From positions 41,995 to 105,994 of the forward strand of contig JAQBQE010000017.1 in assembly GCA_028287135.1 (NCBI GenBank): a stretch of DNA of 64,000 bases, written 5' to 3'. Of the stretch, positions 26,664-34,945 are shown one piece after another; the first letter of the stretch is position 1; every line of letters begins with the position of its first letter. Below the pieces are notes generated by a model. The model was not told the DNA's origin. It saw only the letters and a program-made list of their open reading frames with translations, and ran no database searches. A program made the translations under genes and the position numbers. The stretch is from Myxococcales bacterium. GTDB taxonomy: Bacteria; Myxococcota_A; Polyangia; Haliangiales; Haliangiaceae.

Positions 26664-27437
26664 ATGCTCGAGCGCGATCCAAAGACCCTGGCCCGGCTGC
26701 AGGCGGTCGTCACCGCACTGATCGAGCATCGCGTGTCGACGTCGCTGGTCGACGTCGAGCGTGCCCTCGCCCGCTGGCGCGATGGTAGCCACTCCGCCCT
26801 CGCGGCGCATGGTGCCGTGCTCCGTCACGCTGCTCGCTGCGAACGCACGGTCGAGCGCGTCACGGCGGCGGCCGGCGATCGGCCCGAGGGCATCCTGCGT
26901 GATGCCGTCGATGCCGGGCTGATGGAGGCCGATGAGTTCCAGACGCTCGTCGGGAAGGAGCCCGCCGAGGTCGCTTCGATCGATGCGCTGCGCGACGAGG
27001 ACGATGCGAGTGCTCCCGACAAGCGCCGCACCCTCGAGCAGCTGCTGACCCGCGGCCCCGTGCTCGTGCACGTCGATGCGCGTCGCTCGGAGGTCAACGT
27101 TCCGTCGCGCTTCCGCGAGGATCCGAGCCTGGTGCTCCGGTTCGGCTACAACCTGTCGCCGGCGATCGGCGATCTCACCGTCGACGAGGAAGCGATCGCG
27201 GGGACCCTGACGTTCTCCGGCCAGCCGTTTCGCTGCATCCTGCCGTGGACGGCGGTCTACGCGGCGATGGTCGAGGGCGAACAGCGCGGCACCGTGTGGC
27301 CCGAGGACGTCCCCGAGGATGTGCTGACCGGCAGCGGCGAATCTCCCGGTCCCGTGGCGATGGCACCCGTCGCCGTCAAGGACGACGAGCCTCGCAAGCG
27401 TACGCGCACCGGAAATCATCTGAAGCTCGTCGACTGA
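26664..27437 (+). CDS. SspB-like ClpXP adaptor with N-terminal helical extension
   Basis: The 257-residue product has a C-terminal domain (about residues 120-215) like stringent starvation protein B: VLVHVDARRSEVNVPSRF, LVLRFGYNLSPAIGDLTVDE, FSGQPFRCILPWTAVYAA. SspB delivers ssrA-tagged proteins to ClpXP and ends in a ClpX-binding tail; here the tail is RKRTRTGNHLKLVD, which fits the usual basic/hydrophobic XB motif. The first 110 residues form an added helical region of unknown role. GGAG lies 5 bases before the ATG at 26664. Confidence 0.8.
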   Translation: MLERDPKTLARLQAVVTALIEHRVSTSLVDVERALARWRDGSHSALAAHGAVLRHAARCERTVERVTAAAGDRPEGILRDAVDAGLMEADEFQTLVGKEPAEVASIDALRDEDDASAPDKRRTLEQLLTRGPVLVHVDARRSEVNVPSRFREDPSLVLRFGYNLSPAIGDLTVDEEAIAGTLTFSGQPFRCILPWTAVYAAMVEGEQRGTVWPEDVPEDVLTGSGESPGPVAMAPVAVKDDEPRKRTRTGNHLKLVD

Positions 27438-27439
27438 CG

Positions 27440-28204
27440 ATGCGCGGCGTCGTGCTCGTGGTGCTCGCCGTACTCGGGGCGTGCAGCAGCGGCCCGTCGC
27501 AGCCCCGGTCGCCGCTCGTCGGACGCGGCGCACCTGCGGTCGCCCCCTCGCCGGCTCCCTCGATCCGCTGGGTCGACAACGGCTTCGAGCCTGCCGGGCT
27601 CCCGGCCGTCGCCACGGATGGCTCGATCGTCGTGTCCGCCGACATCGCAGGTGATGGCGCGCGTGGCAATCCGAACCTGCGCATCGTGGTCCGCGATCGG
27701 CGCGATGCGGAGCAGCGGAGCCTGCTCGTGCTCGGACCGGACGAGGTCGATCGGATGTTCGATACACAGGGCGCGGTTCCCGAGCTGACGGACCGGATCG
27801 CGGAGGGAAATCGCCTGCTCGCCGACCTCCACACGCGACATGCATTGATCCCTCTCGAGGCACTCACGATCGACAGGGTCCGGATGGCACACGGCGCCGA
27901 GCAGGAGCTGCCCCCCGCGGAGCGCCGGCGCGCAACCGGCGAGCACCTCGTGATCGACTGGAGCGCCGGCACGCTGAGCGTCACGAACGACGACCGCCAG
28001 GTCCTCGCGAGCCCGGTCCCGGCAGCGTGGTCGCCACCGGATCGGCCAACCTGCTCGAGCTGCCCGCAGGCGTGTCACCACGAGCCGTTCTTCGCGTCCG
28101 CGTGGGCTGACGTCGCGCGGTCGGTGGCGCTCGTGACGATCACGTACACCGGCACGGATACCTGCTGGGAGCCCGACGCCGAGCTCTACGTCATCAGCTG
28201 GTGA
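27440..28204 (+). CDS. Hypothetical lipoprotein
   Basis: This 254-residue protein has a lipoprotein signal (VVLVVLAVLGACSSG), a Ser/Pro-rich linker and a soluble domain with no family recognised. It has a short cysteine-rich segment (RPTCSSCPQACHHEP) near residue 210 that could bind metal or form disulfides. It starts 3 bp after the SspB-like stop and is probably cotranscribed with it. It converges on the LamG lipoprotein, with 3 bp between the stop codons. Confidence 0.75.
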   Translation: MRGVVLVVLAVLGACSSGPSQPRSPLVGRGAPAVAPSPAPSIRWVDNGFEPAGLPAVATDGSIVVSADIAGDGARGNPNLRIVVRDRRDAEQRSLLVLGPDEVDRMFDTQGAVPELTDRIAEGNRLLADLHTRHALIPLEALTIDRVRMAHGAEQELPPAERRRATGEHLVIDWSAGTLSVTNDDRQVLASPVPAAWSPPDRPTCSSCPQACHHEPFFASAWADVARSVALVTITYTGTDTCWEPDAELYVISW

Positions 28205-28207
28205 CCC

Positions 28208-28936
28208 TCAGGGACCAGCGACGAGATCGAGCAGCTCGGCGCTGGTCAGCATCCGATCGAAGATCTGCACGTCGTCGATCGTTCCCGCAAACCCGGCGAC
28301 CGTTCCGCCGAAGTCGACGTCGGCTCCGACCTCGAGCTCTCCCGCGCCGAACACGATGGGTGGGACGTCTGCCGACGCCACCTCGATCGCGTCGACGGTG
28401 AGCGACACCGACGTTCCGTCCCAGCGCATCGCGACGTGATGCCATCCTGCGGTCAGCGTGGAGCTTGCGACCACGTTCTTGGCCGTGGTGACCACGTAGG
28501 GAGCGTTGTCGCGCAGGCACAGCTGCCAGCTGTTTTCGAGCCCGGTGCCGTACCGCTTGCTCACGAAGCATTCCACGCCGCTGCGGAGCCCCTCCGGTCG
28601 GATCCACACCGCGACGGTGAGTGACGTGAGCTGCTCGAGGTCCGGCGCGCTCGCCGCGTAGATCAGGCTCTTCGTTCCATTGAACGACAGTGCGCCGTCG
28701 CGGACGCCGGCCACGGGCAGGGGGCATGTCTCGGGCGCACAGAGGCCGTCATGACCGCGCCCGGTCGCATCCCGCAGCCGGTTCCCATCGAGCTCGTCCA
28801 TCGGGTACCAGACGATCAGCCCCGGACGAAGCGCCGCGTCGGCGATGTCGACCGGGGTCTCCTCGCGCTCGAGCTGGAACACGCGGTCGCAGCCCGCGAG
28901 GGCGAGCACGACCAGCACGACCTCAGCTCGACGCAC
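28208..28936 (-). CDS. LamG-domain lipoprotein
   Basis: The 242-residue product has a lipoprotein signal (VVLVLALAGCD) and a concanavalin-like LamG/pentraxin domain: WYPMDELDGNRLRDATGRG, ALSFNGTKSLIY, LTVAVWIRPEGL, GWHHVAMRWDG and GFAGTIDDVQIFDRMLTSAE. Such domains bind sugars or proteins and are common on the surface of large-genome bacteria. It starts at a GTG. It follows the fdx gene on the same strand's opposite side of the isc operon end (38 bp), but shows no link to Fe-S genes. Confidence 0.85.
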   Translation of the reverse strand: MRRAEVVLVVLALAGCDRVFQLEREETPVDIADAALRPGLIVWYPMDELDGNRLRDATGRGHDGLCAPETCPLPVAGVRDGALSFNGTKSLIYAASAPDLEQLTSLTVAVWIRPEGLRSGVECFVSKRYGTGLENSWQLCLRDNAPYVVTTAKNVVASSTLTAGWHHVAMRWDGTSVSLTVDAIEVASADVPPIVFGAGELEVGADVDFGGTVAGFAGTIDDVQIFDRMLTSAELLDLVAGP

Positions 28937-28974
28937 GCGATCATCCTACCGCGAACGCGGTCGGTGATGCCGGG

Positions 28975-29364
28975 TTACGAGCCCACGGCCGCGCGCTGCT
29001 GGGCGAGCTTCTTGCGCTCGTCGGGATTCTCGTCGAGCCACGCCTGCAGGCTCTCCTGCGTGATCTCGATGACGAGGTCCTCGTCGCCGACCTTGCACTG
29101 GCACGCGAGCCGCGACTCGGGGCGGACATCGAACGCCTTGTCCATGATGTCATTCTCCTTGTCGGAGACCTCGCCGAGCGTGTCGATGCCCTCCTCGACA
29201 TAGACGTGGCACGTCGAGCACGCGAGGTTGCCGCCACAGGCGTGACCGACCCGTGCGCCGGACTCTTCTGCGGCATCGAGGATCGTGAGGCCCTTGCGGC
29301 ACTCGAACGTCAGCGGGCCGGTGGACTTGGGCCCGATCGGATTCTTGAACGTGATCTTCGGCAT
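28975..29364 (-). CDS. fdx: [2Fe-2S] ferredoxin of the isc operon
   Basis: This 129-residue ferredoxin has the plant/adrenodoxin-type motif C-x5-C-x2-C (ACGGNLACSTC) and the fourth Cys in RLACQCKV. It has a C-terminal extension (LQAWLDENPDERKKLAQ) longer than E. coli Fdx. In the ISC pathway it supplies electrons to reduce sulfur during assembly on IscU. It is the last gene of the operon, 4 bp downstream of hscA, starting at the ATG at 29364. Confidence 0.92.
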   Translation of the reverse strand: MPKITFKNPIGPKSTGPLTFECRKGLTILDAAEESGARVGHACGGNLACSTCHVYVEEGIDTLGEVSDKENDIMDKAFDVRPESRLACQCKVGDEDLVIEITQESLQAWLDENPDERKKLAQQRAAVGS

Positions 29365-29368
29365 GAAC

Positions 29369-31285
29369 TTATGCGCCGACCTTGCGGGCAGCGTCCTCGA
29401 GAGCAACACCCTGGAACTGCGCGGCGATCGCACGGTTCATCCGGCGCTGCGCGAATGGCTTGGTCGCGAGATCGAGCGCCTCGATCGCATGACGGATGGC
29501 GAGATAGTCGCCGCCGGCGACGGCAGCGTCGAGCGTGCGGATCGCTTCCTCACCGGCGACGCGAACGTCCGGATCGAGCAGCTCTGTGTCCGTGGCGAAT
29601 GCCTGGCGCGTCGCCGCGAGGATCCGGTCCGCCTCGATCCGCTCGGTCACGAGGTTGCGGGTGACCAGATCTTCCTCGGCGTACTCGAACGAGTCGATCA
29701 GCATCTTCTCGACCTCCTCGTCGGACAGCCCGTAACTCGGCTTGACCTCGATCGAGGCTTCCTTGCCGGTCGTCAGCTCCTTGGCCATGACCTTGAGCAG
29801 ACCGTCGGCATCGATCAGGAACGTGATCTCGACGCGGCCCATGCCCGCGATCATCGGCGGCACGCCCTTCAGCGTGAAGCGCGCGAGCGAGCGGCATGTG
29901 TCCGCGGTCTCGCGCTCGCCCTGGAGCACGTGGATGTCGAAGCCGGTCTGGTTGTCGGCGTACGTCGTGAACGTCTGCGTCGCGCCAGTCGGGATCGTGG
30001 TGTTGCGGTGGATCAGCTTCTCGACCACGCCGCCCATCATCTCGATGCCGAGCGACAGAGGAACGACATCGAGGAGCGTGACGTCCTGGCGACCGCCCGC
30101 GAGCACGTCGGCCTGGACCGCGGCACCGAGGGCGACGACCTGCTCGGGATCGAGATCCGCGAGCGGGGTCTTGCCGAACAGCTCGGCGACGAAGTCGCGA
30201 ACGACCGGCGACCGGGTCGAGCCACCGACGAGGATCACGCCATCGAGCGCTTCGCGCGTGAGCTCGGCGTCCTTGAGCACGCGACGACACGCCTTGCCGG
30301 TGCGATCGAGCAGCGGTTGCGCGAACGTCGTGAGGTCGGCGCGGGTGACGACGCGCGCGATCGTCGTGCCGCCCGTGAGAGCGCCGGCGAGCGAGAACGT
30401 CGCCTGCGGCGCGTCGGTCAGTGCTTCCTTCACGCGGCGCGCCTCGGCGACCGCGGAGGCAACCAGCCTGCGCTGTGCCGCTGCGAGGGTCAGGTCATCC
30501 GAGCGCGCTGCGCCGAGCGCGACGCCGGCCTCGGCGAGGACCGCGGTCGCGACCGAGCGATCGAGGTCGTCGCCCCCGAGGGCGGAGTCGCCGCCGGTCG
30601 CCTTGACCTCGAACACGCCGTCGACCAGCTTGAGGATCGAGATATCGAACGTGCCGCCGCCAAGATCGAACACGGCGTACGTGCCGGTCGAGCCGCGATC
30701 GAGCCCGTAGGCGAGCGCCGCTGCGGTGGGCTCGGCGAGCAGGCGCATCACCTCGAGCCCGGCCAGCCGACCTGCGTCGCGCGTGGCCTGGCGCTGTGCA
30801 TCATCGAAGTACGCGGGCACCGTGATCACGGCGCCCTCGACCGGACCGCCGAGCGACGCTTCCGCGCGTGCCTTGAGCTCGCGCAGGACCTCGGCCGAGA
30901 CCTCGACCGCGGTCACCGTGCGGTTGCCGGCGACGCGCATCTTGACCACGCGATCGTCGCCCTCGATCTCGTACGGCAGCATCGAGCGCAGGCTCGCGAG
31001 GTCCTTCGCGCCGCGGCCGATCAGCCGCTTCACCGACGCGAGCGTGTCGTGCGGGGCTTCGATCGCGCGCGCTTGCGCCGGCCGGCCGACCAGCACGCCG
31101 CCGTTGGCCTGGTAATGCACGACGGACGGCACGAGCGGTCCGCCCTCCCCCGAGATCACCGCGGGCGATGCGTCCGCGACGTGAGCCACAAGGCTGTTCG
31201 TCGTTCCGAGATCGATCCCGATGACGCGCGGCTTGCACGCCTCCTTGACCGTTGACTGTCCGGGCTCTGCGATCTGGAGCAACAT
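29369..31285 (-). CDS. hscA: Fe-S assembly Hsp70 chaperone HscA
   Basis: The 638-residue protein is an Hsp70: [29 protein letters not shown] and [14 protein letters not shown] are the nucleotide-binding landmarks, and the substrate-binding domain follows from about residue 395. Position between hscB and fdx identifies it as HscA, which releases clusters from IscU through the LPPVK motif. It lies 6 bp after hscB. The N-terminus has a roughly 20-residue extension before the first strand; the ATG at 31285 is the only close start. Confidence 0.94.
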   Translation of the reverse strand: MLLQIAEPGQSTVKEACKPRVIGIDLGTTNSLVAHVADASPAVISGEGGPLVPSVVHYQANGGVLVGRPAQARAIEAPHDTLASVKRLIGRGAKDLASLRSMLPYEIEGDDRVVKMRVAGNRTVTAVEVSAEVLRELKARAEASLGGPVEGAVITVPAYFDDAQRQATRDAGRLAGLEVMRLLAEPTAAALAYGLDRGSTGTYAVFDLGGGTFDISILKLVDGVFEVKATGGDSALGGDDLDRSVATAVLAEAGVALGAARSDDLTLAAAQRRLVASAVAEARRVKEALTDAPQATFSLAGALTGGTTIARVVTRADLTTFAQPLLDRTGKACRRVLKDAELTREALDGVILVGGSTRSPVVRDFVAELFGKTPLADLDPEQVVALGAAVQADVLAGGRQDVTLLDVVPLSLGIEMMGGVVEKLIHRNTTIPTGATQTFTTYADNQTGFDIHVLQGERETADTCRSLARFTLKGVPPMIAGMGRVEITFLIDADGLLKVMAKELTTGKEASIEVKPSYGLSDEEVEKMLIDSFEYAEEDLVTRNLVTERIEADRILAATRQAFATDTELLDPDVRVAGEEAIRTLDAAVAGGDYLAIRHAIEALDLATKPFAQRRMNRAIAAQFQGVALEDAARKVGA

Positions 31286-31291
31286 GAACTT

Positions 31292-31888
31292 CTACTCTTC
31301 GTCGAGCGCGGCGTCGCACGCTTCGAGATAGCGGTCGACGTAACGCATCAGGATCAGGATCTTCTTGATCTGCGCGATCGGCTCATCGACCGAGGCTTGT
31401 GGACCACCGGCACGCCGCGCCTCCTCGACCAGAGCGAACTGCTCGCGCACGAGCTCGAGCTCGCGAGCGCGCGTTGCCTGCATCGCCGTCTGGAGCTTGG
31501 CGACCTCGGTGAGCCGCTTGCCGTGGATCGCGTCCTGGAGCTGCTCGCGGTCCTCGAGGATCGGCATCAGCGACGCCGGATCGAGCCGCTCGTTGTCACC
31601 GATCGTGACGCCGGCACGGCCGAGCAGGTACTCGGCGCGCGACACGGGCTTCTTGAGGATCGTGTACGCGTCGTTGAGCGCGCGCGACTTCGAGAGCGCG
31701 ACGACCCGCTCGTGGGCCGGTGCCGAAGCGAAGCGGTCCGGGTGGAGCTCCTTGCTCCGCTCGAAGAACGCCTTCTCCAGCACCGCGAGATCGACGTCGA
31801 ACGCCGGCGTCAACCCGAGCAGCGCGAACGCATCGGCGCCTTGCGGCACCTCGTGCGATGGCGTCTTAGAAATTGACGGATTCGCCAC
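31292..31888 (-). CDS. hscB: Fe-S assembly J-domain co-chaperone HscB
   Basis: This 198-residue protein has a J domain with the HPD motif ([11 protein letters not shown]) and a C-terminal helical bundle that binds IscU ([18 protein letters not shown] end). It stimulates the HscA ATPase. The best start is a GTG at 31888, which overlaps the end of iscA by 23 bp; no later in-frame start keeps the J domain. It lies in the normal isc gene order, iscA-hscB-hscA. Confidence 0.93.
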   Translation of the reverse strand: MANPSISKTPSHEVPQGADAFALLGLTPAFDVDLAVLEKAFFERSKELHPDRFASAPAHERVVALSKSRALNDAYTILKKPVSRAEYLLGRAGVTIGDNERLDPASLMPILEDREQLQDAIHGKRLTEVAKLQTAMQATRARELELVREQFALVEEARRAGGPQASVDEPIAQIKKILILMRYVDRYLEACDAALDEE

Positions 31889-32252
31889 AGCCGCACGCGC
31901 CCTTGGCGTTGGGGTTATTGAACTTGAACCCGTGGCCCATCATCCCGCGGACGAAGTCGAGCTGCATGCCGCCGAGGTACACGAGGCTCTTCGGGTCGAC
32001 GACGATCGACACGCCGTGCGCCGAGAACACCTTGTCGGTCGGACGAACGGCGTCGGACCACTCGAACACGTACGTGAAGCCCGTGCAGCCGCCACCGCGC
32101 ACACCGATGCGAATCATCGCCTCGGGGTTGTCGCGCTTCGCGCGCTGCTTTGCGATCTCCTCGGCCGCAGCCTGGGTGATCTCGATCTCGCGCTTCGAGA
32201 TCGTCGGCGCAGGCGCCGGAGCAGGAGTTTCGGTCTTGGCGGTCGCACTCAT
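31866..32252 (-). CDS. iscA: Iron-sulfur scaffold/carrier IscA
   Basis: The 128-residue A-type carrier has the three conserved cysteines (GGGCTGFTY and ACGCGES) at the proper places, with a Thr/Pro/Ala-rich N-terminal tail of about 20 residues. It accepts clusters or iron and passes them to targets. The ATG at 32252 is preferred; a GTG at 32261 overlaps the iscU stop and would add three residues. A second A-type carrier is encoded at 41157. Confidence 0.93.
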   Translation of the reverse strand: MSATAKTETPAPAPAPTISKREIEITQAAAEEIAKQRAKRDNPEAMIRIGVRGGGCTGFTYVFEWSDAVRPTDKVFSAHGVSIVVDPKSLVYLGGMQLDFVRGMMGHGFKFNNPNAKGACGCGESVNF

Positions 32253-32257
32253 CGTGT

Positions 32258-32647
32258 TCACTTCGCGTGCTTCTTCTTGTAGTCCTCGATGGCCGCCTTG
32301 ATGGCGTCTTCAGCGAGAACCGAGCAGTGGATCTTGACCGGCGGGAGGTTGAGCTCCTCGACGATCGTGGTGTTCGAGATCTGAGCGGCCTGATCGAGCG
32401 TCATGCCCTTGATCATCTCGGTCGCGAGCGACGACGAGGCGATCGCCGAGCCGCAGCCGAACGTCTTGAACTTCGCGTCCGCGATCATCCCGTCCTTGAC
32501 GCGGATCTCGAGGCGCATGACATCGCCACACGCGGGCGCGCCGACGAGGCCGGTGCCGAGCTCGCTGGTGTCGACGTTGTCGTCGCGGAACGTGCCGACG
32601 TTGCGCGGGTTCTCGTAGTGGTCGAGGACTTTTTCTGAATACGCCAT
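32258..32647 (-). CDS. iscU: Iron-sulfur scaffold IscU
   Basis: The 129-residue scaffold has all three cluster cysteines ([26 protein letters not shown]) and the HscA-recognition motif LPPVK. It ends with the normal IscU tail [10 protein letters not shown] and has no NifU C-terminal fusion. Clusters are built on it from IscS sulfur. It starts 21 bp after the iscS stop. Confidence 0.96.
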   Translation of the reverse strand: MAYSEKVLDHYENPRNVGTFRDDNVDTSELGTGLVGAPACGDVMRLEIRVKDGMIADAKFKTFGCGSAIASSSLATEMIKGMTLDQAAQISNTTIVEELNLPPVKIHCSVLAEDAIKAAIEDYKKKHAK

Positions 32648-32668
32648 GATGGTTCTACTTTCAGCAGC

Positions 32669-33934
32669 TCAGTGAGGGGTCCACTGGATGGAATTTAGGT
32701 CGATGCCGTCCTGATGCATCTCCCACAGGGGGGACAGCGTCCGCAGTCGCTCGACGCTCTTGGTGACGACATCGATCACGAAGTCGACCTCCGCCTCGGT
32801 GTTGAACCGACCGAGACCGAACCGGATCGACGTGTGCGCGAGCTCGTCGCCGACGCCGAGGGCGCGCAGCACGTAGCTCGGCTCGAGGGACGCCGACGTG
32901 CACGCCGAGCCCGACGACACCGCAACATCCTTGAGCGCCATCAGGAGCGACTCGCCCTCGACGAACGCGAACGAGATGTTGAGGTTGCCCGGCAGGCGAT
33001 GCTCCATCGAACCGTTGATGTAGGTCTCGCTGAGCTTCGCCGTGATGCCCTTGAGCAGGCGGGTGCGCAGGCGCTCGAGGCGCTCGGCCTCGTCGGCCAT
33101 CTCGGCCTTGGCGAGCTCCGCCGCCTTCCCGAAGCCCACGATCAGCGGGACCGGCAGCGTGCCCGAGCGCATGCCGCGCTCGTGTCCACCACCATCGATG
33201 ATCGGATCGATGCGGACGCGCGGCTTGCGGCGCACCCACAGCGCGCCGATGCCCTTGGGTCCGTACATCTTGTGAGCCGTGACCGACGCGAGGTCGACCT
33301 TGGCCTTCTCGACGTCAAACGGGATCTTGCCGGCGCCCTGCACTGCGTCGGTGTGGAACAGGCACTTCGGGTTGCGCGCCTTGATCGCCGCACCGATCGC
33401 CTCGACCGGCTGGACCACGCCGATCTCGTTGTTCGCGAGCATCACCGAGACGAGGATCGTCTTGTCGGTCATCGCCGCGACGATCTGCTCCGGCGTGACG
33501 AGGCCGTCCTTCGCGGGCGTGAGGTAGGTGACCTCGAAGCCCTCGCGCTGGAGGCGCTTGCACGTGTCGAGCACGCTCTTGTGCTCGGTCTCGACGGTGA
33601 TGATGTGGTTGCCCTGCTTCTTCAGGAACGACGCCGCGCCCTTGATCGCGAGGTTGTTCGCCTCGGTCGCGCCCGACGTGAACACGATCTCCTTGCCGTC
33701 ACCGCCGAGCAGCGCCGCGATCTGGCCGCGCGCGTTCTCGACCGCAGCCTCGGCGGTCCAGCCGAACGAGTGGTTGCGGCTCGCCGCATTGCCGTAGTGG
33801 TTCGTGAAGAACGGCAGCATCGCGTGGACGACGCGGAGGTCGACCGCGGTGGTCGAGTGGTTGTCCATGAAGATCGGGAGCTGCACGCCCTCGGGCGTGG
33901 AGACCTCGATGGGGGATGACTTGGCTGCGGACAT
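32669..33934 (-). CDS. iscS: Cysteine desulfurase IscS
   Basis: The 421-residue PLP enzyme shows the IscS pattern: [19 protein letters not shown], the PLP lysine in [10 protein letters not shown], and the active-site Cys loop [14 protein letters not shown] of class I enzymes. It has a 20-residue N-terminal extension relative to E. coli IscS. It supplies persulfide sulfur to IscU. The start ATG at 33934 shares one base with the merR stop (TGATG), so the regulator and the desulfurase are translationally linked. Confidence 0.95.
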   Translation of the reverse strand: MSAAKSSPIEVSTPEGVQLPIFMDNHSTTAVDLRVVHAMLPFFTNHYGNAASRNHSFGWTAEAAVENARGQIAALLGGDGKEIVFTSGATEANNLAIKGAASFLKKQGNHIITVETEHKSVLDTCKRLQREGFEVTYLTPAKDGLVTPEQIVAAMTDKTILVSVMLANNEIGVVQPVEAIGAAIKARNPKCLFHTDAVQGAGKIPFDVEKAKVDLASVTAHKMYGPKGIGALWVRRKPRVRIDPIIDGGGHERGMRSGTLPVPLIVGFGKAAELAKAEMADEAERLERLRTRLLKGITAKLSETYINGSMEHRLPGNLNISFAFVEGESLLMALKDVAVSSGSACTSASLEPSYVLRALGVGDELAHTSIRFGLGRFNTEAEVDFVIDVVTKSVERLRTLSPLWEMHQDGIDLNSIQWTPH

Positions 33935-34512
33935 CAGTTGTTTCCTTCGCGGAAAAGTACGGTCACCGGTACGTCGAACGTCTTGTCTTTGTCTTTGCCG
34001 TGCACGGGCTGCTCATCGGTGCGGCGCGACAGTCCCGCAAACAGCGGTGGCGCCTCGCCCTTGTGATGGCCGTTGTGATCGCACGAGCCGCAGGCGGCCG
34101 GCGCGTAGTCGTCGGTGCACGTCTGACACGAATCGAGATACGCGACCGCTTCGTTGAGGTCGTTCTCGATCACCTGGAGCTGGGTGATCTGCTCGCGGAT
34201 CTGGGTCTGCTTCTCGATGAACAGCGCGCGCACGCGAGACGTCGCCTCGCGGCCCGAGCCGGCGCCCTGGAAGTCCTTCACGAACCCCTGGATCTCCGCG
34301 AGCGTGAACCCGATCGCCTGGAGCTTCACGATCCAGTGGATGCGGTCGATCGCCTCGACGCCGTACATCCGGAAGCCGCCCTCGGAGCGCGACCGAGGCT
34401 CGAGCAGGCCGAGCTCCTCATACAGGTGCATCGCCCGGACGGTCTTGCCGACCGCCTTCGCGAGCTCGCCGACGCGCATCAGCTTGTCGGTATGAGTGGG
34501 GGCTTCCTTCAT
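33934..34512 (-). CDS. MerR-family regulator with two CxxC pairs, first gene of isc operon
   Basis: This 192-residue protein has a MerR winged helix-turn-helix ([20 protein letters not shown], then [15 protein letters not shown]), a long dimerisation helix (about residues 88-125) and a C-terminal ligand region with four cysteines, C129-x2-C132-x8-C141-x2-C144, plus clustered His (HNGHH). Known MerR members use such cysteines for metals or, in SoxR, for a [2Fe-2S] cluster; the spacing here matches neither SoxR (CX2CXCX5C) nor CueR. It replaces IscR as the first gene of the operon. A good operator lies just upstream (34529-34552). The start could also be the ATG at 34479. Confidence 0.88.
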   Translation of the reverse strand: MKEAPTHTDKLMRVGELAKAVGKTVRAMHLYEELGLLEPRSRSEGGFRMYGVEAIDRIHWIVKLQAIGFTLAEIQGFVKDFQGAGSGREATSRVRALFIEKQTQIREQITQLQVIENDLNEAVAYLDSCQTCTDDYAPAACGSCDHNGHHKGEAPPLFAGLSRRTDEQPVHGKDKDKTFDVPVTVLFREGNN

Positions 34513-34528
34513 CGTCGTCGCCAGACCT

Positions 34529-34552
34529 AACCCTCACGCTAACGTGAGGTTT
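34529..34552 (-). promoter_or_regulatory. MerR-type operator/promoter of the merR-isc operon
   Basis: On the minus strand a perfect 7-bp inverted repeat with a 4-base centre reads CCTCACGTTAGCGTGAGG, and it extends outward to AAACCTC...GAGGGTT with one mismatch. It has the same 18-bp architecture as the SoxR box (CCTCAAGTTAACTTGAGG) and the TipA site (CCTCACG...CGTGAGG). It lies 17 bp before the merR start, where MerR members sit between the -35 and a weakly spaced -10; the flanks GAAACC and TAGGTC could be these elements. Confidence 0.7.
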
Positions 34553-34601
34553 CGTCCATCTGTCGCGACTATGGGGGCCTCGAGAGGGCATGTCAAGACC
34601 A

Positions 34602-34623
34602 ACCCTCACCTTTACGTAGGGGT
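34602..34623 (+). promoter_or_regulatory. Second MerR-like inverted repeat
   Basis: ACCCTCAC-N6-GTAGGGGT is an imperfect inverted repeat (6 of 8 positions pair) of the kind seen in MerR-family promoters, 50 bp from the operator at 34529-34552. In the forward direction it would drive transcription away from the isc operon, where no convincing forward gene exists; it may be an auxiliary site. Confidence 0.35.
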
Positions 34624-34666
34624 AGCCTTCGACTCCTAACCCCGCAGAACCAGGTGTTTATCTGAT

Positions 34667-34816
34667 TCAGACGTGGCGGTGGTGGTCGCGGTCCTCATCC
34701 TTGCGGATGTGTCCCCACGGCGAGCCTTCGTAGTCCTCGCGTGGATTCGTCCCCTTCTTGCGGGTCGAGATCGGGTGCGGGCTCTTCGGATCTTCTTCGT
34801 CGTACTCATCACGCAT
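34667..34816 (-). CDS. Small, highly charged hypothetical protein
   Basis: This 49-residue reading frame begins MRDEYDEEDPKSPHPISTRK and continues with GTNPREDYEGSPWGHIRKDE, ending in His/Arg. It is very hydrophilic, with no signal or helix. Two arguments for coding are its biased third positions and its location between the BON gene and merR on the same strand. No clear ribosome site precedes the ATG. It could be spurious. Confidence 0.4.
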   Translation of the reverse strand: MRDEYDEEDPKSPHPISTRKKGTNPREDYEGSPWGHIRKDEDRDHHRHV

Positions 34817-34861
34817 GGCAACGCAGGCGATTGCATCGCGTGTGCCGAGGCGTGAACGGAA

Positions 34862-34901
34862 CGACGACAGGCAAGACACCGTCATGTCTTGCCTGTCGTC
34901 G
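34862..34901. terminator. Perfect 17-bp stem-loop after the BON gene
   Basis: CGACGACAGGCAAGACA pairs perfectly with TGTCTTGCCTGTCGTCG across a 6-base loop. It lies 45 bp past the BON-protein stop on the minus strand. No T-run follows, so a Rho-independent role is uncertain; it may still stabilise the 3' end or be bound by a protein. Confidence 0.5.
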
Positions 34902-34945
34902 GATGTCCGCACCCGCGAAGGGGCGCGTGACGTCACGCTGTGCCG

